A stretch of DNA of 64,000 nucleotides from Gordonia sp. ABSL11-1 (GTDB taxonomy: Bacteria > Actinomycetota > Actinomycetes > Mycobacteriales > Mycobacteriaceae). The first letter of the stretch is position 1, and each line of letters starts with the position of its first letter. This document shows positions 46,086 to 55,900 of this stretch, piece after piece. A model generated the notes under the pieces. It was given only the letters and a program-made list of their open reading frames with translations. It was not told where the DNA came from and did not search any database. The stretch spans positions 186,001-250,000 of the forward strand of contig NZ_JASXSI010000001.1 of NCBI RefSeq assembly GCF_030315685.1, given 5' to 3'. Position numbers and translations under genes: made by a program.

Positions 46086-47945
46086 ATGAGTCCCGCGTCG
46101 ACGACCTCTGCGTCCACCAAGCGCGCCGCACCCAAGGCCGCGAACTCGAAGTCGAACGCGAACGGAGCGGCCAAGGGCGGTAAGTCCGCCACCGGCCGTG
46201 GCGCCGACGCCAAGACGCCGGCCGGCGCCAAGGGACGATCTCGTGACACGCCGGCGACCAAGCGCGCCAAGACCGTTGTCCGCGAACCGAAGGCGATCGA
46301 CAACACGATCTTCGCCGGCTATTCGAAGGGCCCGTACGGCAAGGCATTCGACGAGATGTTCGACGCGGACGGTGAGGTCCGCGCGCCGTACCGGGGCATC
46401 TACAAGGCGATGTCGGAGTACGACCGCGCCGATCTCGACGTCCGGGTGGATGCGCTGGGTCGTGCGTTCATCGACCAGGGCGTGACGTTCTCGCTCTCCG
46501 GCAAGGAACGTCCCTTCCCACTCGACGTTGTGCCACGGGTGATCTCGGCCTCCGAGTGGAGCAAACTCGAGGCGGGGATCACGCAGCGGGTGCAGGCCCT
46601 CGAACTGTTCCTCGACGACATCTACGGCGAGCAGGAGATCCTGCGCGACGGTGTGCTGCCGAAGCGGCTCGTCCACTCCTGTGAACACTTCCACCGGCAG
46701 GCCGCAAACATCCGCCCGCCCAACGGCGTTCGCATCCACGTTGCCGGCATCGATCTCATCCGCGACGAGAACGGTGACTTCCGGGTCCTCGAGGACAACC
46801 TGCGATCACCGTCGGGTGTCTCCTATGTCATGGAGAACCGCCGCACGATGGCGCGGGTGTTCCCCGATCTGTTCTCGTCTCATCGGGTCCGGGCGGTCGC
46901 CGACTATCCGAGTCATCTGCTGCGCGCACTCCGTGCGTCGGCGGCGTTCAACGAGGCCGATCCCAACATCGTCGTCCTCACGCCCGGCGTCGCGAACTCG
47001 GCCTACTTCGAACATTCGCTGCTCGCCCGGCTGATGGGGGTGGAACTCGTCGAGGGGCGAGACCTGTTCTGCCGCGACAACGTCGTGTACATGCGTACCA
47101 CCGAGGGGGAGCAGCGCGTCGACGTCATCTATCGCCGCATCGACGACGACTTCCTCGACCCGATGCAGTTCCGACCGGACTCGATGCTCGGGGTGGCGGG
47201 GCTGCTGAACGCGGCCCGTGCGGGCAACGTGGTCATCTCCAGCGCCGTCGGCAACGGCGTCGGCGACGACAAACTGATCTACACCTACGTGCCGGAGATC
47301 ATCCAGTACTACCTCGGCGAGAAGCCGTCACTGATGAACGTCGACACGCTGCGCTGCTGGCTCGACGATGAATGCGAGGAGGTCCTGGACCGGATCGACG
47401 AACTCGTCGTCAAACCGGTCGAGGGATCGGGTGGGTACGGCATCGTGTTCGGCCCCGATGCGACAAAGGCCGAGCTGGACACGTTGGCGCGCAAGGTGCG
47501 CAACGATCCACGTGGGTGGATCGCACAACCCGTGGTGCAGTTGTCGACGGTACCGACGAAGATCGACGGCGACGTCCGGCCGCGCCACGTCGACCTCAGG
47601 CCGTTCGCCGTGAACGACGGTGAGTCGGTGTGGGTGTTGCCGGGCGGGCTGACCCGGGTGGCGCTGCCCGAGGGGTCACTCGTGGTCAACTCGAGTCAGG
47701 GCGGCGGCTCCAAGGACACCTGGGTGCTGGCATCGTCGCGGTCGTCGGAGGAGCGCGAGCTGTCGGGAGCCAAGGTGGTCAACGCGAGCGGCGTCGCGGC
47801 CGCGCGTCCTGCGGAGAGTGCTCCGGACCCGCTGCACACCCAGAGTCAGCAACAGCAGCAGGGTCAGCAACAGCACCAAGGTCGACACCGGCTGGGACGA
47901 GAGCAGCACCAGGGTGGCCGGACCGAGGTCGGTGATGCCCGATGA
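46086..47945 (+). CDS. Circularly permuted ATP-grasp protein (Rv2411c-like)
   Basis: A 619-residue protein. The first 60-70 residues are a low-complexity Lys/Ala/Ser tail (KSNANGAAKGGKSATGRGAD). The conserved core starts at KAIDNTIFAGYSKGPYGKAF and includes RIHVAGIDLIRDENGDFRVL, NLRSPSGVSYVMENRRTMAR, VVKPVEGSGGYGIVFGPDA and VDLRPFAVNDGESVWVLPGG. The last 60 residues are Gln-rich. Enzymes of this family are predicted to make an unusual peptide or amide bond with the adjacent alpha-E and transglutaminase-like proteins. It overlaps the alpha-E gene by 4 bp. The substrate is unknown. Confidence 0.85.
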   Translation: MSPASTTSASTKRAAPKAANSKSNANGAAKGGKSATGRGADAKTPAGAKGRSRDTPATKRAKTVVREPKAIDNTIFAGYSKGPYGKAFDEMFDADGEVRAPYRGIYKAMSEYDRADLDVRVDALGRAFIDQGVTFSLSGKERPFPLDVVPRVISASEWSKLEAGITQRVQALELFLDDIYGEQEILRDGVLPKRLVHSCEHFHRQAANIRPPNGVRIHVAGIDLIRDENGDFRVLEDNLRSPSGVSYVMENRRTMARVFPDLFSSHRVRAVADYPSHLLRALRASAAFNEADPNIVVLTPGVANSAYFEHSLLARLMGVELVEGRDLFCRDNVVYMRTTEGEQRVDVIYRRIDDDFLDPMQFRPDSMLGVAGLLNAARAGNVVISSAVGNGVGDDKLIYTYVPEIIQYYLGEKPSLMNVDTLRCWLDDECEEVLDRIDELVVKPVEGSGGYGIVFGPDATKAELDTLARKVRNDPRGWIAQPVVQLSTVPTKIDGDVRPRHVDLRPFAVNDGESVWVLPGGLTRVALPEGSLVVNSSQGGGSKDTWVLASSRSSEERELSGAKVVNASGVAAARPAESAPDPLHTQSQQQQQGQQQHQGRHRLGREQHQGGRTEVGDAR

Positions 47946-48925
47946 TGCTGGCGCGCAACGCGGAATCGCTGTACTGGATCGGCCGCTACGTCGAACGCGC
48001 CGACGACATGGCGCGCATCCTCGATGTCGCGATCCATCAGCTCCTCGAGGACGCCACCGTCGACGTCGACCGGCAGGCCCGGCTGGTGATCCAGGTCCTC
48101 GGCCTGGATTCGCCACCGTCCGACGACCCGCTCGACGTGTGGGCGCTGACCGAACGGGTTGCCTACGACAAGGACTCGGTCGGGTCGATCGTGGACCTGA
48201 TCAGGTCGGCCCGGGAGAATGCGCGCGGCGCGCGCGAGGTCACGTCCAGCGAGATGTGGGAGTGCCTCAACACCACCTACAACGGGCTCGGGGACGCCGA
48301 ACGTCGTGCGCGCCGTCTCGGGCCTCACGAGTTCCTGTCGTATGTGAAGAATCGTGCGGCCATGTTCGCCGGACTCGCCGACGCGACCCTCAGCCACGAC
48401 GACGGTTATCGGTACCTGCTGCTCGGCCGGTCGGTGGAGCGGGTCGACATGACGATCCGGATGCTGTTGTCGCGCGCCGGAGATCGTGTCAGTTCGCCTG
48501 CCTGGGTGAACGTGCTCGTGTCCGCAGGCGCACACGATACGTTCCTGCGTACCTACCGCGGCCTGCTCGATGCGGAGAACGTCGTCGAGTTCATGCTGCT
48601 GGACCGGCTGTTCCCGCGCTCGGTCTTCCACGCGCTGAGCGTCGCGGAGAGCAATCTCGTGGATCTGGAGAAGCGTCCCAGTCGCGTCGGGGCGCAGGCC
48701 GAGGCGCTGCTGCTGCTCGGCCGCGCACGCAGCTCCCTGGAGTTCCTGGAACCGGGCAACCTGCTCGACGGACTCCAGGATCGGCTGCTGGACCTGCAGG
48801 ACACCTGCCGCGCGGTCAACGAGGCCGTCACCGGCCAGTACTTCCATGTGTCGCCGTATGTGTCGTGGGCCGACGCCCGGGTCAGCGACGCCGAGGACCA
48901 CGTGATCGAGGAGAGTGAGCTGTGA
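47942..48925 (+). CDS. Alpha-E domain protein (Rv2410c-like)
   Basis: A 327-residue, mainly helical protein with the opening MMLARNAESLYWIGRYVERA, a typical Alpha-E signature. It continues with EMWECLNTTYNGL, YRYLLLGRSVERVDMTIRML and AHDTFLRTYRGLLDAENVVE. It is translationally coupled with both neighbours (ATGATG and GTGA overlaps). Alpha-E proteins always travel with the ATP-grasp and transglutaminase-like proteins. The biochemical role is unestablished. Confidence 0.88.
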   Translation: MMLARNAESLYWIGRYVERADDMARILDVAIHQLLEDATVDVDRQARLVIQVLGLDSPPSDDPLDVWALTERVAYDKDSVGSIVDLIRSARENARGAREVTSSEMWECLNTTYNGLGDAERRARRLGPHEFLSYVKNRAAMFAGLADATLSHDDGYRYLLLGRSVERVDMTIRMLLSRAGDRVSSPAWVNVLVSAGAHDTFLRTYRGLLDAENVVEFMLLDRLFPRSVFHALSVAESNLVDLEKRPSRVGAQAEALLLLGRARSSLEFLEPGNLLDGLQDRLLDLQDTCRAVNEAVTGQYFHVSPYVSWADARVSDAEDHVIEESEL

Positions 48926-49770
48926 GCTGGCGTCTACGCGTCGTCCATTCCACCGGATTCGCCTACAAGAGTCCGGTCACGTCGTCGTACAACGAGGCGA
49001 GGCTCACTCCGCGAAGTGACAACCGGCAGAACGTGATCGTGAACCGCGTCGAGACGGTGCCCGCCACGAGGTCCTACCGGTACACCGACTACTGGGGCAC
49101 CGCGGTGACGGCGTTCGACCTCCACGCGCCGCACGAGGAGCTGGAGGTGTCGGGTATGTCGGTGGTGGAGACCGAGGCGGTGCAGCGTCCGGCGCCGGAC
49201 GACCAGGCGGGCTGGGATGATGTCCGCAGCGAGTACGTCAAGGATCGCTACGACGAGATGCTCGCCTACACCACATATGTGCCGAAGAACCGGCAGTTGA
49301 CGTCGGCGGCCAATCGCGTGATCAAGGGCCTCGGTCCGGAAGAGGCCGTCGAGGCGGTCTGCCGGTACGTGCACGAGGAGATGCAGTACGTCCCGGGCAC
49401 GACCGGCGTGCACACGACGGCTGTCGACGCGTGGAACGAGCGTAAGGGTGTCTGTCAGGACTACGCCCACCTGTCGCTCTCCATGCTGCGCAGCCTGGGT
49501 ATCCCGGCGCGCTACGTGTCCGGATACCTGCACCCGAAACCCAACGCGGGCATCGACAAGACCGTCGAAGGCCAGAGCCACGCCTGGATCGAGGCGTGGA
49601 CCGGTGGGTGGTGGGGCTATGACCCGACCAACGACACCGCGATCTCCGAGCAACACGTGTCCGTCGGTGTGGGCCGCGACTATTCTGATGTGTCGCCGCT
49701 CAAGGGCATCTACACCGGTGGTGGCGCAACGGATCTCGATGTGGTGGTGGAGATCACGCGGCTGGCGTGA
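48922..49770 (+). CDS. Transglutaminase-like protein (Rv2409c-like)
   Basis: A 282-residue protein with the transglutaminase/protease core: Cys in RKGVCQDYAHLSLSMLRSLG, His in GQSHAWIEAWTGGWWGYDPT and Asp within the same strand. The N-terminal region contains YNEARLTPRSDNRQNVI. It is the third member of the ATP-grasp/alpha-E/transglutaminase set. It may hydrolyse or transfer an amide made by the ATP-grasp enzyme. It starts with GTG overlapping the alpha-E stop. Confidence 0.88.
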   Translation: MSWRLRVVHSTGFAYKSPVTSSYNEARLTPRSDNRQNVIVNRVETVPATRSYRYTDYWGTAVTAFDLHAPHEELEVSGMSVVETEAVQRPAPDDQAGWDDVRSEYVKDRYDEMLAYTTYVPKNRQLTSAANRVIKGLGPEEAVEAVCRYVHEEMQYVPGTTGVHTTAVDAWNERKGVCQDYAHLSLSMLRSLGIPARYVSGYLHPKPNAGIDKTVEGQSHAWIEAWTGGWWGYDPTNDTAISEQHVSVGVGRDYSDVSPLKGIYTGGGATDLDVVVEITRLA

Positions 49771-49797
49771 GGGTCTCGACCACGTCACCATTCACCC

Positions 49798-49848
49798 TGC
49801 TGGTCGAGTAGCCCCCGAGCCGATAGGCGCGGCGGCGTATCGAGATCA
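49798..49848. repeat. Interspersed palindromic-type element (CTGGTCGAGTA...TATCGAGAT)
   Basis: The stretch has CTGGTCGAGTAGCCCCCGAG at one end and GGCGGCGTATCGAGATC at the other. Many intergenic repeats in Gordonia, Rhodococcus and related genomes pair a CTACTCGACCAGC end with a GATCTCGATACGC end, and this matches that form read on the minus strand. It overlaps the 3' end of the frameshifted toxin gene. The family membership is from memory and needs a genome-wide count. Confidence 0.4.
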
Positions 49849-50266
49849 CCGCCACCTGAAGCGACTCCGCAGTTCGACCGCGACGAGCTCGAAGCGCGGG
49901 TGTTCGAGGACCGCACCCTCTCGACGGATGTCGTTCTCGGGCACCGTGAGTACACGATCGAGCCGGACGAAGCTCGCGCGATGCCGCACATCCCAACGCT
50001 CCGGTCCCGATCTCCAGCCAGTCCGGATCCTCGCGGTGGTAGGCCTTGCTCGACATCATCAGACCGAGGAGGTGGGACCGGTCGCCGTCGGCGGGGTTCC
50101 GCCCGACGACGAGCACGGGTCGATCCTTACCCTGATGGGGATCGTCCTCGAACACCACCGGGGTCCAGACGATCTCGCCGGGGTCGGCCGCGCCGTCGAG
50201 GTCGGGTGCGTAGACGATCTCTCGGGCGACGGCCGCGGTCGGATGAGCCGGTGGGTGTCTGATCAT
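49846..50266 (-). pseudogene. PemK/MazF-family toxin-like gene with a frameshift
   Basis: From ATG 50266 the frame encodes REIVYAPDLDGAADPGEIVW, then DPHQGKDRPVLVVGRN and DWLEIGTGA, the start of a PemK/MazF-type fold. At about 49995-49996 one extra base (TT where T is expected) shifts the frame. Dropping it restores the expected ending WDVRHRASFVRLDRVLTVPE, then NDIRREGAVLEHPRFELV and a stop at 49846. The two halves are both well conserved, so the shift is recent or a sequencing error. No antitoxin gene is adjacent. The gene overlaps the hydrolase stop by ATGA. Confidence 0.75.
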
Positions 50267-50931
50267 CGGCGGCCGCCGTCGGTGAGCAGGAACCCGACCA
50301 CGGCGTCGGCGGTGAGCTCGGCGGTCGGTTTTCGGTCCGGCTTCAGGTCGTGGCCGACCTTCTCGATCTCCACCACCCGGGTCGGCCCGGCGATGAGAGC
50401 GACCGCGTCGGCCATCTCGGCGGTCGTCCCGAACGGATCGGTGCTGCCGTGCACGACGACCGTCGGCGTCGTGATGGACGGCAGGTGCTCGGTTCGCAGG
50501 CGTTCGGGCTTGCCGGGCGGGTGCAGTGGATACGAGGTGAGCAACAGTCCGTCGGCGAGGTCGGCGTCCGTGGCCACCGCCATCGACGCCTGACGCCCAC
50601 CGTAGGAGTGCCCACCGACGATCAGCGGCCCCGCCGACTCCCCGCGGAACGCGGCACACGCCGCGACGATGCCGTCGCGGTCGGCGGCCGCCGTCGACGG
50701 ACTCGGCGGGCCCTTGGGTCGACGCTGCCGATACGGCAGGTCGACGCGGGCGACGACAAGACCGCGGTCACAGAGTTCGGCGGCGATTGCCCGCAGGATG
50801 ACGGCGTGCCGGTTGCCGCCTGCACCGTGTGCGAGGACCACCACCCCCCGGGGATCGCCGGCGGGTCTGGACAGCTCTGCCACGACCCCGTCGGCGTCGT
50901 AGGAGCTGGTCTGGTGGCCAGTGGGCGTCAT
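50263..50931 (-). CDS. Alpha/beta hydrolase
   Basis: A 222-residue protein from ATG 50931 (MTPTGHQTSSYDADGVVAEL); GTG 50940 is possible. The nucleophile elbow is VGGHSYGG, the oxyanion region VVVLAHGAGGNRH, the acid STDPFGTTAEM and the His in EKVGHDLKP. This matches the small dienelactone-hydrolase-like family (COG3571). Substrate unknown. It is divergent from lepA with about 47 bp between starts and is translationally coupled to the downstream toxin-like pseudogene. Confidence 0.85.
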   Translation of the reverse strand: MTPTGHQTSSYDADGVVAELSRPAGDPRGVVVLAHGAGGNRHAVILRAIAAELCDRGLVVARVDLPYRQRRPKGPPSPSTAAADRDGIVAACAAFRGESAGPLIVGGHSYGGRQASMAVATDADLADGLLLTSYPLHPPGKPERLRTEHLPSITTPTVVVHGSTDPFGTTAEMADAVALIAGPTRVVEIEKVGHDLKPDRKPTAELTADAVVGFLLTDGGRR

Positions 50932-50978
50932 GGTGATCACCGTAGCGGTGAGCGTCGCCGACGACGGTGGGACGACTC

Positions 50979-52922
<1,944 letters not shown>

Positions 52923-52926
52923 CGCA

Positions 52927-54978
52927 ATGGACGAACGCCGCATGGTCAATCCCGTCCTCGCCACGAGTTCGCTGCCGCACGGGCTGCCCGACTTCGCGTC
53001 GATCAGCGATGACGACTTCCTCCCGGCGTTCACCGAGGCGATGGCGTCGCAGCTCGCCGAGATCGACGCCATCGCCGCCGATCCGCGGCCGGCGACCTTC
53101 GTCAACACGATCGAGGCCCTCGAGTTGTCGGGCCGCGATCTTGCACGGGCGAGCGGGGTCTTCTTCAACCTCGTCGGGCCCGACACCAACCCGCAGCGCA
53201 ACGAGATCTCCCAGCAGCTCGCGACCTTGCTGACCGATCATGCGAACACCATCGCGATGGACGGCCGGCTCTTCAGGCGGATCTCCTCACTGTTCGACCG
53301 CATCGACGACCTGGGCCTGACAGAAGCGCAGGAACGGTTGTTGGCCAAGCGATATCGGGAATCGGTGCGGGCCGGCGCGGGCCTCGGTCCCGACGAGCAG
53401 GCCCGGATGCGGCAGATATCCTCACGCCTGGCGTTGCTGACCACCACGTTCTCCCAGAAGATCCTCGACGACACGAACGCCTCGGCCGTGTTGGTCGACG
53501 AGGTATCCGCACTCGGCGGACTCTCCGACGGCGAGATCGCCGCGGCGCGCCGCGCCGCCACCGAGGCCGGACACGACGGCGGATATCTCATCACGCTGGA
53601 ACTGCCGACGAGCCAGTCCGTTCTCACCTCGCTGACCGATCATGCTGTGCGACAGCAGGTTTTCGACGCATCGATCGCGCGGTGCTCCCGCGGCAACTCC
53701 CACGACACCCGGGCGCAGATCCTCGAGATCGTCACGTTGCGCGCGCAGCGGGCCCGACTGCTCGGCTACACCTCGCACGCGGACTACGTGATCGCCGAGG
53801 AGACCGCACCGGATCCGGCCGCCGTCGTCGACTTGCTCGGCGAGCTCACCGAATCCGCCTTGCGCGCGGGCGGACGGGAACTGACGAGGCTCAACCGATT
53901 GACCGACGAGGAGATCGGCCCCGCCGACCTGACGTTCTGGCTCGAGCGCGAGCGCCGGTCGTCGGCGTCGGTGCCCCTCGATGATTTCGCTCAGTACTGC
54001 GAACTCGACACCGTCCTGGAGAAGGGCGTCTTCTACGCCGCAGGAGTGCTGTACGGGCTGCGATTCGTCGAGCGGCCGGATCTGCACGGGTACCATCCGG
54101 ACGTCCGGGTCTGGGACGTGATCAACGACGCGGGGCGCAGCATCGGGCTGTTCCTGGGTGATTACTACGCCCGGCCGTCCAAGCGGGGCGGGGCGTGGAT
54201 GAACAACATCGTCGATCAGTCGGCGGCGCTGTCCATGACGCCCGTCGTCGTCAACGTGCTCAACCTGACCGAGCCCGACGCCGGACAACACTGCCTGCTG
54301 AGCATGGATCAGCTCACAACCCTGTTCCATGAGTTCGGACACGCGCTGCACGGCCTGCTGTCGTCGGTGGATTACCCGTCACAATCGGGGACGTCGGTGC
54401 CGCGTGACTTCGTCGAATTCCCCTCGCAGGTCAACGAGATGTGGGCCCTGCATCCGGATGTGTTGTCCCACTATGCCCGTCATCACGACACCGGAGAGCC
54501 GATCCCGGCCGAGCTGGCCGAGGCGGCGCGCGCGTCCGCGAACACCGAGAGTGCCCACGGCACCATCGAATACCTGGCCGCCGCGCTCCTGGATCTGGCC
54601 TGGCACCGGATCACCGCCGACGACGAGATCACCGATGTCGAGGCCTTCGAGCGAGAAGCCCTGCGCGCCGCGGGGTTCTCCGGCGACCTCATCCCGCCCC
54701 GGTATCGCAGTGCGTACTTCAATCACATCTTCGGGGGCGGCTATTCGGCGGGCTACTACTCCTACATCTGGTCGGAGGTGCTCGACGCCGAGACCGAGCA
54801 GTGGTTCCTCGCCGAGGGCGGACTGCGGCGTGCGAACGGGCAACGATTCGCCGACTCGACCCTGTCGCGCGGCGACAGCGTGGATCCACTTGTGACACAT
54901 GAGAAGCTGATCGGGCGCAAGGCCGAGATCGGGCCGCTGCTGACACGGCGTGGACTGACGGACTCCAGAGTTCGGTGA
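52927..54978 (+). CDS. M3 family metallopeptidase (oligopeptidase / dipeptidyl carboxypeptidase)
   Basis: A 683-residue protein starting at ATG 52927 with GGGGAAG 7 nt upstream. The catalytic motif is TLFHEFGHALHGLLS (HExxH), with the downstream Glu in PSQVNEMWALHPDV. Other family text: YVIAEETAPDPAAVVDLLGE, GAWMNNIVDQSAALSMTPVV and SAYFNHIFGGGYSAGYYSYI. Such enzymes degrade oligopeptides in the cytoplasm; no signal peptide is present. It lies 4 bp after lepA, probably co-transcribed. The size is normal for M3A. Confidence 0.93.
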   Translation: MDERRMVNPVLATSSLPHGLPDFASISDDDFLPAFTEAMASQLAEIDAIAADPRPATFVNTIEALELSGRDLARASGVFFNLVGPDTNPQRNEISQQLATLLTDHANTIAMDGRLFRRISSLFDRIDDLGLTEAQERLLAKRYRESVRAGAGLGPDEQARMRQISSRLALLTTTFSQKILDDTNASAVLVDEVSALGGLSDGEIAAARRAATEAGHDGGYLITLELPTSQSVLTSLTDHAVRQQVFDASIARCSRGNSHDTRAQILEIVTLRAQRARLLGYTSHADYVIAEETAPDPAAVVDLLGELTESALRAGGRELTRLNRLTDEEIGPADLTFWLERERRSSASVPLDDFAQYCELDTVLEKGVFYAAGVLYGLRFVERPDLHGYHPDVRVWDVINDAGRSIGLFLGDYYARPSKRGGAWMNNIVDQSAALSMTPVVVNVLNLTEPDAGQHCLLSMDQLTTLFHEFGHALHGLLSSVDYPSQSGTSVPRDFVEFPSQVNEMWALHPDVLSHYARHHDTGEPIPAELAEAARASANTESAHGTIEYLAAALLDLAWHRITADDEITDVEAFEREALRAAGFSGDLIPPRYRSAYFNHIFGGGYSAGYYSYIWSEVLDAETEQWFLAEGGLRRANGQRFADSTLSRGDSVDPLVTHEKLIGRKAEIGPLLTRRGLTDSRVR

Positions 54979-55889
54979 CCACCGACCGGCGACGTGACCT
55001 CTCGGTCTTCGCGCTGCTCAGCATCGCGACGTCGGTCGTGGTCATCGCGTTGAAGCTCGTCGCGTGGTGGATCACGGGATCGGTCGGTCTGCTGTCCGAC
55101 GCCGCCGAATCGGTGGTGAATCTCGTTGCCGCCGTGGCCGCGTACATCGCTCTGAAGGTCGCGGCCCGCCCCGCCGACGTCGGCCACAACTTCGGCCACG
55201 CCAAGGCGGAGTACTTCTCCGCCGTGTTCGAGGGCGTCATGATCGTCGTCGCCGCGGTCGCGATTCTGATCGCCGCGGTCGATCGGCTCATCCATCCGCA
55301 CGAACTGGAGGCGGTCGGTCTCGGCCTGCTGATCTCGATCGTGGCGACGGTCATCAACGGTGTGGTCGGGTGGCTGTTGATCCGGGCGGGACGCCGACAT
55401 CGTTCGATCACGCTGGAGGCCGATGGCAAGCACCTGATCACCGATGTGTGGACGACCGTCGGCGTCGTCATCGGGGTCGTGTTGGTGGCGCTGACCGGGT
55501 GGTTGCCGCTGGACTCGTTGATCGCGATCGCGGTGGCGTGCAACATCCTGGTCGTCGGCGGATTGCTGGTGTGGCGATCGGCCTCGGGCCTGATGGATTC
55601 GGCATGGCCGGCCGAGCGTCGCACGGTGCTCGAGCAGGTGCTGGACGACCATCGCGCCCGGGGCATCGAGTTCCACGACGTCCGTACCCGCGAAGCCGGT
55701 CACGAGCGGTACGTCCAGCTGCACATGCTGGTGCCGGGCGAGTGGTCGGTGCAGCGGGCCCACGATCTGACCGAGGAGGTCGAGGCAGACCTCGCGGCAC
55801 GGATCGAGGACCTGTGGGTCACCACGCACATCGAGCCGCTGGGCGACCTTCGGGCCTACGAGGACTGGCGTCTCGACCGCCTCACCTGA
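54975..55889 (+). CDS. Cation diffusion facilitator (CDF) transporter
   Basis: A 304-residue protein, GTG start overlapping the peptidase stop. There are six TM helices in the first 200 residues; the metal sites are LSDAAESVVN and DGKHLITDVW (the D..D and HxxxD motifs), with NFGHAKAEYFSA on the loop after helix II. A cytoplasmic domain follows from about 205 (HERYVQLHMLVPGEW, ending DWRLDRLT). Probably exports Zn2+, Fe2+ or Mn2+ in exchange for protons. The exact metal cannot be set from sequence alone. Confidence 0.9.
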   Translation: MTTDRRRDLSVFALLSIATSVVVIALKLVAWWITGSVGLLSDAAESVVNLVAAVAAYIALKVAARPADVGHNFGHAKAEYFSAVFEGVMIVVAAVAILIAAVDRLIHPHELEAVGLGLLISIVATVINGVVGWLLIRAGRRHRSITLEADGKHLITDVWTTVGVVIGVVLVALTGWLPLDSLIAIAVACNILVVGGLLVWRSASGLMDSAWPAERRTVLEQVLDDHRARGIEFHDVRTREAGHERYVQLHMLVPGEWSVQRAHDLTEEVEADLAARIEDLWVTTHIEPLGDLRAYEDWRLDRLT

Positions 55890-55900
55890 CGGGCACGCAC

